Positions 18,401-27,199 of a stretch of DNA of 37,379 bases are shown in pieces. Position 1 is the stretch's first letter; every line of letters starts with the position of its first letter. The position numbers and the translations under genes are program-made. This DNA comes from Candidatus Jordarchaeia archaeon. GTDB lineage: Archaea > Asgardarchaeota > Jordiarchaeia > Jordiarchaeales > Jordiarchaeaceae. Location: contig JAHQXB010000014.1 of the NCBI GenBank assembly GCA_029856435.1, positions 1-37,379 on the forward strand, written 5' to 3'. The notes below the pieces were generated by a model that was not told the origin of the DNA, made no database searches, and was given only the letters and a program-made list of their open reading frames with translations.

Positions 18401-19471
18401 CTACTCAAACAGTTTTTGGACAAACTCGCATATTTTGGCTATTGCCTCCTTTGCCTCAGGCAGGTCGTATAAGCCGAAGGATTGAAACACATGAGGCATA
18501 TCATCCCATGTTTGCAGTGTAGCATTCACACCCGCCTTTTTGGCTCGCTCCACAAAGCGTTTGCAGCCTCCAAAAAGCATTTCAGAAGTACTGGCTTGAA
18601 TTAGCAGGGGAGGCAAACCCCTCAAATCCCCATAAATTGGAGAAATCAGTGGATCGCTGGGGTCCGCCCCTCCCAGAAACGCGGGAATCCACCAGAAGAG
18701 CCCCACATCTGCCAGAACTGGGTCAGTCTTAGCATTTTCAAAAAACAATTCGTCAGAACCAGTCCAGTCGGTTGCTGGCGAAAGACAGACCGCCCCAGCG
18801 GGTAAGGGTATTCCCTCATCTCTCAGTTTTAAGAGTGTGGTAAGCGTCAAGTTACCTCCCGCCGAGTCTCCGGCGATTACAATATTTTTGGGTTTGATTC
18901 CCTTTGATAGAAGCCACTTGTATGCCTTGGTGCAATCCTCCAGTTGGGCTGGGTGGGGATGTTCGGGTGCAAGGCGGTAGTCCACACTCAACACACGCAT
19001 CTTTGTTAACTGTCCCAGTGTAACAGTTAATATTCTGTGGGTGTTGGGGGAGCCCAAGACCATTCCTCCCCCATGGAAGTATAGGAGGACTCGGTCTTTC
19101 TTTGCGCCTGGGACGGTTTGCCACTCTGCGGGAACTCCGTCGGCGTCGACTTTTTCTATTTTCACCTCTTTGGGAATGGGGTGCCTTTTCTGATCCATAT
19201 CTGCGGCGTAGTTGAAAGCGTATCGGAAAAGCCTAGTTAAGAATAGCATTTCGTCTTTTGTTAACCAATTGTACAAGTCTTCTATGGTTCCCTCTCTCCT
19301 GAAGAACCGCTCATTTCCATCCACCAGTTTTTGCCACAGTGCTGGAAAGTTGACTCCCTGGTTCTCTTTGGCTTTGAGGAATTCTAAAACACCGTTAGTT
19401 TGCTCCTTTAACAGTTCATCCATAAGTTTAAGCACGTCCGGGCGAATTTTAGACCTATCTAAAATTGGCAT
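18401..19471 (-). CDS. Alpha/beta hydrolase (HSL-family esterase-like)
   Basis: 356 aa; YFHGGGMVLGS oxyanion motif, VIAGDSAGGNL nucleophile elbow. Confidence 0.9.
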   Translation of the reverse strand: MPILDRSKIRPDVLKLMDELLKEQTNGVLEFLKAKENQGVNFPALWQKLVDGNERFFRREGTIEDLYNWLTKDEMLFLTRLFRYAFNYAADMDQKRHPIPKEVKIEKVDADGVPAEWQTVPGAKKDRVLLYFHGGGMVLGSPNTHRILTVTLGQLTKMRVLSVDYRLAPEHPHPAQLEDCTKAYKWLLSKGIKPKNIVIAGDSAGGNLTLTTLLKLRDEGIPLPAGAVCLSPATDWTGSDELFFENAKTDPVLADVGLFWWIPAFLGGADPSDPLISPIYGDLRGLPPLLIQASTSEMLFGGCKRFVERAKKAGVNATLQTWDDMPHVFQSFGLYDLPEAKEAIAKICEFVQKLFE

Positions 19472-19584
19472 ATACTCTTTTAACCCCCAAAATTTTTAGT
19501 GACTTTTTGTCGGAAGTTTTATAAAAATGTTCCGCGAAACCTAAAGGGGGCCTCGTCTTTAAGTGTGTAGCTTCTCTCCATGCG

Positions 19585-19691
19585 GGTGATGTGGAATTGT
19601 TCGGTTTCGCCTCAAAAAGGGATGTTAGTAGGGCTTCGTTCACGATTTGGAGCCTTATTAGGGAGATGGAGCCGAATAAATCTGCATCACC
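19585..19691 (+). mobile_element. MITE-like hairpin element, copy 3, with 9-bp target duplication
   Basis: 107 bp, GGTGATG...CATCACC; flanked by CTCCATGCG at 19576-19584 and 19692-19700. Confidence 0.9.
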
Positions 19692-19950
19692 CTCCATGCG
19701 TAATCGTTTGTTCCTCTCAAAAAAAAGGAGGCTTTACAGGGCTTCCTTCCAAAGAAGCCTAAAAAATGGTAAGACCAGTTAACCCTGCACAAAATTCATG
19801 TCAACGAACTACATACTACAATAAGGTCCCAATTTACAGGAAGCTTCAGTAGCCACTACCACAGAAGGTAGTTTACCGAATTTCAGCGATGTAAGTTATT
19901 GCACCTTTTTTAAAAATATGTGGGGAGATGGGGTTGTGGTTGGTATTTTT

Positions 19951-20640
19951 CTATTCTTGGGCCTTTTTTGCTTTCCACCTTCTTAGTGCTCTTTCTTCGA
20001 GTATTTTTGAGTATTTTTCCCATTGGTCTTCTTCGCCCTTCTTTTTTCTCCATAGTCTGAAGCGGCATGTTTCCGCTCCTGCAGGGATTATCCATTTGAA
20101 TTCTACATCAAAGTTAATTTCACCTTTTTCTTTAAAGTATCTTCTTATGCCTTCCACTAAGTAGCGTTGCACCCGGCAGTCAAATGGCTTGTAAACGTCT
20201 TGGTGTGGACACCATAGAATATCGAATATGCACTCGTCTTCGTTTAGGATTTCGGGTTTCTCAATGGAGGTCCAGAGAACTGTGTTAATCCATGTTCCCA
20301 CAAAACTGGTTTTCTCTATATCAGTTGTGCCCTCGGGAAATTTTGCGTTTTCAAAACTCTGCCGGGCAACATCGTATCCCACTTTTCTCAGGGCTTCACT
20401 GACCACCCGCTGACCTTCTGGACCAAAGTTTTCCTCCACATCCTCCATGATTTGCAGAACACTCATACCCATCATAGTTCCCCAAATGAGCAAGGTTGCG
20501 GGGTCAAAATCAGGTCTACCCATAACATCTTTCCGGAATCTTTCCACAGCCTTTTTGTAGGGTTCCTCGAACTTGGTTCCCTTCCAATTCTTTTCCTTAC
20601 GTTCACCCTTAACACATATTCCGTCAGTAATCACGGGCAA
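19951..20640 (-). CDS. Hypothetical protein, possibly L-2-amino-thiazoline-4-carboxylate hydrolase-like
   Basis: 229 aa; ILWCPHQDVYKPFDCRVQRYLVEGIRRYF...; fold assignment weak. Confidence 0.5.
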   Translation of the reverse strand: MPVITDGICVKGERKEKNWKGTKFEEPYKKAVERFRKDVMGRPDFDPATLLIWGTMMGMSVLQIMEDVEENFGPEGQRVVSEALRKVGYDVARQSFENAKFPEGTTDIEKTSFVGTWINTVLWTSIEKPEILNEDECIFDILWCPHQDVYKPFDCRVQRYLVEGIRRYFKEKGEINFDVEFKWIIPAGAETCRFRLWRKKKGEEDQWEKYSKILEERALRRWKAKKAQE

Positions 20641-20837
20641 ATCACCACAATCCCCTAAGAGATTTCAGTAAACTAAAAAGTTTTCTCTTTAGGGATATAA
20701 ATTGTGCTATCCACTTTCTAAATGTATCTTAAGAAAGGCTGAGAACTATTGTTTCTCCGCGAATAGTTGTGCATTTTCACCTTAGTGTGGGTCACCATAA
20801 GTGTGGAAGGCTAGTTGATTTTTATTGTATGTTTTTC

Positions 20838-21332
20838 TTATACTTTGACTAGGTGGTTTTGGTAGTTCTCAACGAAGTATTTTTTGCCTTTCTGGACGAT
20901 TTTGTGGCCTTCTTCTTCTAGTAATTTTTTGTGTGCTTCCACTCCGCCGGGATATTTTTCATTTAGAAGCCCGTCTGCTTTCAACGTGCGCCAGTAGGGG
21001 TTGGGGTTCTCTTTTCCTTCTTTTATGGTTTCTTGGGCGGCGTTGGCGGCGGTCATAATGAATATTCCTGTAGTTAGGGTGCAGCATGCTTCAACATTAT
21101 ATTTCTTGGCGAGTTTCATACAGATTTCTCTAATGGTTATGAGTTTGCCTCTGGGCACCGTTTTCATAACTTCTTCTACTTCGCAGGGGTTGACAAGCAC
21201 ACACCTGTCACCCACCTTCGCCCCCATTTTTTGTAGGGCTCTGAAACAGGGTTCTCCACCTTTCAGCTTTATTATCTTTGGAAATCCCTTCTTATCAGAC
21301 ATTTTCTCCCGCCACGATTTTCTCCTGCTCAT
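20838..21332 (-). CDS. MGMT-family alkyltransferase-like protein lacking the catalytic PCHR motif
   Basis: 164 aa; VPRGKLITIREI and NPYWRTLKADGLLNEKYPGGVEAHKKLLEEEG. Confidence 0.7.
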   Translation of the reverse strand: MSRRKSWREKMSDKKGFPKIIKLKGGEPCFRALQKMGAKVGDRCVLVNPCEVEEVMKTVPRGKLITIREICMKLAKKYNVEACCTLTTGIFIMTAANAAQETIKEGKENPNPYWRTLKADGLLNEKYPGGVEAHKKLLEEEGHKIVQKGKKYFVENYQNHLVKV

Positions 21333-21633
21333 ACCCTTTTCACCATCCTAATTTAATTTAGGTACAAAATATATGAAATAAGTTATAGTTTCAGGATATA
21401 ACGTTGGCGGAGTCATTTTTTAGCTATAGATTTGGAAGTTTTCCCAGCCGCCTTCCTATAAATGGTAATAATTTCTGCTGAGAGGAAACGTTTTTGTTTG
21501 AGTCGTTTGAGAGTTTTCAGTCTTTGGATTCATCAGATCTACTTTTTGGTTTTGAATCACTCTTCAATCCCTAGCATTTTCGTTAATCTGCCTTCTGCTT
21601 TAGATGTGGGCGAGTCTTAATTAGTCGATGGTT

Positions 21634-21877
21634 GACACTCTCCACGGCTGAAGCCGGGAGATTCCCTCATATAAGATTTTCATCGGCTCTGTGTTCATCG
21701 CCCTTTTTAGGCTTCCACCTCACTCCACTCCGCCTTAGCAGGGGCTGTGCCACCAGCCCGTTAACCTCGCCTACATGGAGGCTAGCTATTTTTAAGGCTC
21801 CAACGGCACCGGCATTTAAACTTATTGACAATTCATCCCGCGGTTAAAACTGTAGGCTTTCTTGTCTCTGCGACTTA
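21634..21877 (-). mobile_element. Solo tnpB 3' end + omegaRNA/right-end-like element, copy B
   Basis: Best-preserved copy; reverse frame RDELSISLNAGAVGALKIASLHVGEVNGLVAQPLLRRSGVRWKPKKGDEHRADENLI*. Confidence 0.65.
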
Positions 21878-22011
21878 AATTTAAACTATGAGTGGAAAAT
21901 ATTCATAAAAACTAGTAACTATATACTTTTATTGATTTTGAGAAAATAATGAGTTGTGCCTTTTTCAAAAGCGTAAATTAAATCTTTCTATTTATTATGT
22001 TTTAGTCCGAT

Positions 22012-23154
22012 GTGTGGAGAGTGGTGTTTTTGGCTAAGAAGGCTAATGATGTTTCTTGGACTCCGGAGATGTTGGAGAAGGGTGGTTATCCACACTTTAT
22101 GCTGAAGGAGATTCATGAGCAGCCGAAGGCTTTGAGAAATGCTCTCAGTTTAAGGTTAGAGGTTTGCCAAGAGGCGGCACGGATTCTTAACGATTCCCAA
22201 CAGGTGTATATTACTGCGGCGGGCACATCGAATCATGCAGGGTTGGCTGGGCGTTACATGTTCACTAAACTTTCGCGGGTTCGAACTCAGAACATTTTGT
22301 CTTCTGAGTTTCCGGAGCTTACCGGGGAGCTTCTATGCGAGGACGATGTGGTTCTCGCTATTAGCCAGTCTGGGGAAACGGCGGACACAATAAATGCGGT
22401 TAAACATGCTAAGAGGCAGGGGGCAAAGGTGATTTCAGTGACAAATGTTGTGGGTAGCACTATGAGTAAACTCTCCGACTATACTATTTACACCTATGCG
22501 GGGCCAGAGTACGGGCTTGCAGCCACCAAAACATTCCTTGTTCAAGTTGCATGCCTATCATTGTTATCGCTGGATTTGTCTCTCATGAGGGGTTCTCTTA
22601 GTGATGGTGAGGTTAAAACTCTTAGAGAGGGTTTAATGAATACGCCTTATGTGGTTGATAGGACAATTAAGAGGCAGGATAGGGTGGTTAGAGATGTTGC
22701 TTATCAATTTGCGAATAAGCAGAGTTTCCTTTTCTTGGGGCGTGGTATTAGCACCGCCACGGCCATGGAGGGAGCGCTAAAACTTAAGGAAACTGCTTAT
22801 ATTCACGCTGAAGCCTATCCTGCGGGGGAGTTCAGACATGGACCAATGGCACTCATTGAGCCGGGATTCCCGGTAATAATAATTGCGCCTCCAGATGAGA
22901 CTTATGATAGGCTGGTTAAAAATTTGGGGGAGGTTAAGGTGCACCAGGCGAAAATAATAAGTGTGGTGCAGGAGGATGATTCTGAGGTGCGGGCATTGTC
23001 AGACCATGCAATTAGTATTCCGGAGACTGCGCCCATGTTTTCTCCCATAACCTTTGTGGTTCCCCTACAGTTGTTCGCTTATTTTGTGGCGTTCAGGAGA
23101 GGGTATAATCCGGATAAGCCCCGATACCTGGTAAAAGCGGTCACGGAGCCCTAA
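22012..23154 (+). CDS. SIS-domain sugar-phosphate isomerase/deaminase (GlmS C-terminal-like)
   Basis: 380 aa; AISQSGETADTINAVKHAK, GRGISTATAMEGALKLKETAYIHAEAYPAGEFRHGPMAL. Confidence 0.88.
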   Translation: MWRVVFLAKKANDVSWTPEMLEKGGYPHFMLKEIHEQPKALRNALSLRLEVCQEAARILNDSQQVYITAAGTSNHAGLAGRYMFTKLSRVRTQNILSSEFPELTGELLCEDDVVLAISQSGETADTINAVKHAKRQGAKVISVTNVVGSTMSKLSDYTIYTYAGPEYGLAATKTFLVQVACLSLLSLDLSLMRGSLSDGEVKTLREGLMNTPYVVDRTIKRQDRVVRDVAYQFANKQSFLFLGRGISTATAMEGALKLKETAYIHAEAYPAGEFRHGPMALIEPGFPVIIIAPPDETYDRLVKNLGEVKVHQAKIISVVQEDDSEVRALSDHAISIPETAPMFSPITFVVPLQLFAYFVAFRRGYNPDKPRYLVKAVTEP

Positions 23155-23172
23155 AGGCCTTGGTGAAGTTTT

Positions 23173-24654
23173 ATGCTTGTCAAAGAATGGATCGAGAAGT
23201 ATTTTCAGGCACTCCAAGAGGTTAAAAGAAACATTGGGCTCTGCCACATGTTTATCACGGGTTTAAACACTAATATTGATGGACTAAAACACGTCAGGGG
23301 CCCAGAAATAGAAAAGATAGTAAATGAAGAAAAATTGGCAGAAGAAGTTCTCCACAAGTTGAACAATCCTCCTAGGGAAATTGTGACTTTTTCCGATGTT
23401 TTGGCCGGTATACTCTACTGTGCCAAGAATGGTGATGGAGAAGAATGGTTCATTCGCAAACCCCGAATTACTGAGATGATAAAATCAGTTTTTGGCTATG
23501 ATAGGTTGCGTATGGGTGGGCAGTGTGGAATAATGACCAATGTGCTGGCCCTTATGAACCTAAAAGTTATTCCGAACGTGGTGGAGCTCCCCCCACTGCA
23601 GGCGGAGCAATTCACCAAGAACTGTGGGGAAATCCTTATACCTCGGTTTGAGGGGGGAAAAATTGTTTTCAAGAAACCTTTAGAAGCGGCTAGAGAAGAA
23701 GACAAAGTCTTTATACATTGGATATTTGAGTTCGACAATCAATTCAAAGCAAGAATTAACCACGAAATTGTGGAGGCTCCGGTTGAAAACAGGTTCATAG
23801 CAACCTATGATGATGAAAACATTAAGCTAAAAACGGATCCCGCTTTTCGGGAGGGAACCCTAAAAGTAATCCAGAAAGTGGGAAGGGTGATACTCTCCGG
23901 CTACCATATGCTTCAAAAGGTTTATCCTGATGGTTCCAAGCCTGAAGACTACATAAGGGAAACCCTAGACCTCATCAATTCCTGGAGGGAGAGAAATCCG
24001 GAAATTAGGATACACAGCGAGATAGGCTTCCTAGCTGAGCCAGACCTGAGAAAATCGGTTCTTGACATGGTGGCTCCAAATGTGGATTCTCTTGGTTTAA
24101 ATGAGGATGAATTAGCAGATAATCTACACACCCTAGGAGATAGGGATGGTCTTGCGGAAATAAAAGCCTTGGACGCTCCAAAGATTTATATGGGCGCAAG
24201 AAAGATTTTGGAGAAGTATCACTTGCCACGCATAATGGTGCACACTAGAGAATTCTCCCTAAGTTTGACTACCCCAAATTATGGAATCCATCCCCGAGAC
24301 GAACTATACTCTATAATGTTCGGTTCACTATTCGCAGCCACACTGGCACACACTGGAAACTTCCCCACAATCCAAGTCGCAGAAAAAACTCTCAAAAGCG
24401 GCGAACTAAAAGTAAGCATGAGGGGCATGGCGGAACACCAGAAACTCGCAGAACTACTTGAAAATGAGGAAGGCTACCCCAAGCAGAAATTTCTAGAAGA
24501 GGGATTCACAGATACAGAGCCCTCAATAGCCTTTGTTCCTTCAAAGTTAACGGAGCCCAAAGCCACTGTGGGAATGGGAGACACCATAACCTCAGCCACC
24601 CTAGCAGCACAAGAAGCACTAACACGCAGAGCCAAAAAACACCAAAACAATTAA
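23173..24654 (+). CDS. ADP-dependent glucokinase/phosphofructokinase family
   Basis: 493 aa; GLNTNIDGLKHV, RMGGQCGIMTNVLA, VGMGDTITSATLA (GXGD-type motif). Confidence 0.88.
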   Translation: MLVKEWIEKYFQALQEVKRNIGLCHMFITGLNTNIDGLKHVRGPEIEKIVNEEKLAEEVLHKLNNPPREIVTFSDVLAGILYCAKNGDGEEWFIRKPRITEMIKSVFGYDRLRMGGQCGIMTNVLALMNLKVIPNVVELPPLQAEQFTKNCGEILIPRFEGGKIVFKKPLEAAREEDKVFIHWIFEFDNQFKARINHEIVEAPVENRFIATYDDENIKLKTDPAFREGTLKVIQKVGRVILSGYHMLQKVYPDGSKPEDYIRETLDLINSWRERNPEIRIHSEIGFLAEPDLRKSVLDMVAPNVDSLGLNEDELADNLHTLGDRDGLAEIKALDAPKIYMGARKILEKYHLPRIMVHTREFSLSLTTPNYGIHPRDELYSIMFGSLFAATLAHTGNFPTIQVAEKTLKSGELKVSMRGMAEHQKLAELLENEEGYPKQKFLEEGFTDTEPSIAFVPSKLTEPKATVGMGDTITSATLAAQEALTRRAKKHQNN

Positions 24655-24737
24655 TAAACACCACAAATATAGAGTAACCATAAATATGATTAGGTTAGGT
24701 GACTTTTCCCATTTTTTCTTGAAATGGAGGATTTGTT

Positions 24738-25577
24738 TTGTGTCAATATTGTGTTGAACATGGTCAGGGTACTAAATGGTATTTGAATCCTAAGAATTTG
24801 AATCTTAAGAAGGCGTGGGAAGATGCTAACGTTAGATCAGTTTTGGAGTCTCTGGCACTCGGTGGGCCCAAGGCGCTGGTTGAAACCATAGCTTCTGTGA
24901 ACGCCCTAGTTGAGGAGCTACCCTACTCCAAAGACGCGTTAGAGGCACTAAATAAAATGTCTGAGGGGGCTAACGGTGGACAAGTGGTTCCCCTAGAAGA
25001 CACAATCCAAATTCTAAAGACTCCTCAGAAGTTCGACATGAAAATAGGGTTAACCTACTGTGCCTGCAGAAAACAGTGGGGGGGACAAAACAAAATGGTC
25101 TGCATGCACTTTGAACCATTCTGCGACCTTCTAAAAAAGTCCCAGGGCACCCTATCCAAATATGATAGATACATCACACCCGAGGAAGCCATAGAACTCT
25201 GCAAAGACTGCTACAAGGAGGGACTCGTGCAGTGGGTTCAATGGTGCTCGATGCCCAACGTAATAGGAATCTGTAACTGCGAATTACCCTACTGCATAGT
25301 GTTCAGAACCAGACTAATTTCAGGCGTGAGAAACGCAGCCATAAAAGGCCACTACATTGCGCAGATTGACCAGAAAAGGTGTGATGGCTGCGGAGGAAGC
25401 CCCCAATGCTTACTAGCATGCAACTTTGGAGCCATAAGGTTCTCAAGACTGGAGCAGTACTCAGTCGTCGACCCCACAATGTGCTTCGGCTGCGGAGTAT
25501 GCAGAGAACGGTGTCCAAACAAGGCCATAAGCCTCATTGATAGGGAAAGCGTGGCAGTGGCAAAGGACCTCTGGTAG
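24738..25577 (+). CDS. 4Fe-4S dicluster protein, TTG start
   Basis: 279 aa; CDGCGGSPQCLLACNFGAI, CFGCGVCRERCPNKAI; extra Cys-rich N-terminal region. Confidence 0.82.
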   Translation: MCQYCVEHGQGTKWYLNPKNLNLKKAWEDANVRSVLESLALGGPKALVETIASVNALVEELPYSKDALEALNKMSEGANGGQVVPLEDTIQILKTPQKFDMKIGLTYCACRKQWGGQNKMVCMHFEPFCDLLKKSQGTLSKYDRYITPEEAIELCKDCYKEGLVQWVQWCSMPNVIGICNCELPYCIVFRTRLISGVRNAAIKGHYIAQIDQKRCDGCGGSPQCLLACNFGAIRFSRLEQYSVVDPTMCFGCGVCRERCPNKAISLIDRESVAVAKDLW

Positions 25578-25602
25578 CTAGAAAGAAAAGGAGGTAGCAA
25601 CT

Positions 25603-25836
25603 TTGAAAAAGTACAACATAGTTGTCGACATGGGGAAGTGTGTGGCACCCCAAAATTGTGACTTGAAATGTATCAAGACTTGTCCTCTTAAAGTATTCGC
25701 TTATTATCCCATTGACACTTCAAGAGAGGACAGCCCAGTTATGATAACTGCGACTTTCCCCTTTTCCTGTAATGGATGCAACCTCTGCGTCGTAGCGTGC
25801 AAGCCAAGAGCCATATCTGTTTCTCCACCCGCGTAG
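25603..25836 (+). CDS. Small ferredoxin-like protein, TTG start
   Basis: 77 aa; CVAPQNCDLKCIKTCP, CNGCNLCVVACKPRAI; upstream ggagg. Confidence 0.8.
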   Translation: MKKYNIVVDMGKCVAPQNCDLKCIKTCPLKVFAYYPIDTSREDSPVMITATFPFSCNGCNLCVVACKPRAISVSPPA

Positions 25837-25942
25837 GACGTGGTTTTGTTCGATTAGTCTCCGAGGAAGTGTTTATAGGGCTTCTTTTCCCATTTAGAAC
25901 CCTAAAATAAAAAATGGAACCGGGTGAGTCTAAATCGTTCTA
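25837..25942 (+). repeat. Highly diverged relative of the 108-bp hairpin element (copy 4)
   Basis: ttgttcgatt ... gtttatagggcttctttt...ccctaaa...atggaaccg follows the same order of motifs as copies 1-3. Confidence 0.45.
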
Positions 25943-27199
25943 GCATAGATTCGCCATCCCTAAATTGCTGGTAGCCTCCAATTTTCTATTAGGAGTGGTA
26001 AGTACGGGTTCAAGGTGGAAGGGTGACGAAAAGGGGGGTTTCCTACTGGTGGGAGGAAGCCTAACAGTAAAAAGTTAACGCCTTGTTTCCTCGCCCTAGC
26101 AGTAATCTGTCTGTTCGCTGGACTAAACCCCTTACTACATTACATTTAAGCCTGTTTATGGGATGTTAAAACTGCTTCTATTTAGAATAAAGCTTGTTAA
26201 CTTCCAACAGTTAACGTTAAAGAAAAACTATTAAAATTATTATGCCTCAAAAACAGCCATACATATACATGTCGTGCAGCCGACTCCAGCCAAAACCCGG
26301 AGTGCGGGAAGTTTGAAAAAGTCCAATGGGGACAGGGCCACAACTAGGAACATTCCCCTACCGAAAGCAGTGGAGATGTGCCTGTCTCACCCGTTCCCCC
26401 GGGCGATAGATTCACAGGATAATATGTTTTTACCATTGTGTCCTAATAATTTATGGTTTTATCGGTGTTTTTCCTCAATTTTTAATATTTCCATCCCATT
26501 TAAGTGGTGAGAAACAGTTTTTGAGAAGAGCCAAAAAAAGGGCCCAAAAACACGAGATTTTGCGAATCTATCGCCGGGAGAAAGCCTCCCCATGAAACCG
26601 AGGAAAAAACCAAGTTACGCGAGGTCGACGCTGGGTCAGAACGGGTTACCTCAATTATAGGTACTTAGTGTAGTTGTTAAGGGAACAGAACATATTTCTT
26701 TCATTGACGGCAATCTTCTTACTTGCAGGCCTCGCAAGTTTCATTTTTTCCATTATTCGCAAGTAGTTCACGATTCTAACCAAGACTTGAAAAAGAGTCC
26801 AAATCAACTGTCAGTTCGAGTAAATGACAGCTTCCCAAATGTTAGACCAGAAAAACCGATAAAAGCCAGTGTTGAGGTATCTTTACAAATAATTAAACAG
26901 TATATTAACATAATTCTCATAGCTAATTGGACGCTTCCCACAAATAGGTTTGGGGATTCTTACTTCCAACCCCGCACAAAGAGCTCTGGAAGCAATGAGT
27001 AAACCGCCTAGTCAGCATGCTCTTCTTGGGGAATGGCTAATTTGTGGCTTAATTTTTTTCTTTCAAAAATTTTTAGCATCTATTCAAAATTTTTTTTATT
27101 ACTATTTAGAAAATTTTAATATTTTCCCCCATTATATGGGTTTAATAGTTTCCTCTGGTAATTGTAGGCTTCCCTGAAAACTTTTATGGTTATGCAGGA

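Noticed and set aside
21632-21847. 71-aa plus ORF
   Set aside because: Antisense to the repeated tnpB-tail element; no independent support.
22270-22290. gggttcgaactc, resembling a tRNA T-arm
   Set aside because: Lies inside the SIS-domain coding frame and no acceptor, D or anticodon arm surrounds it.
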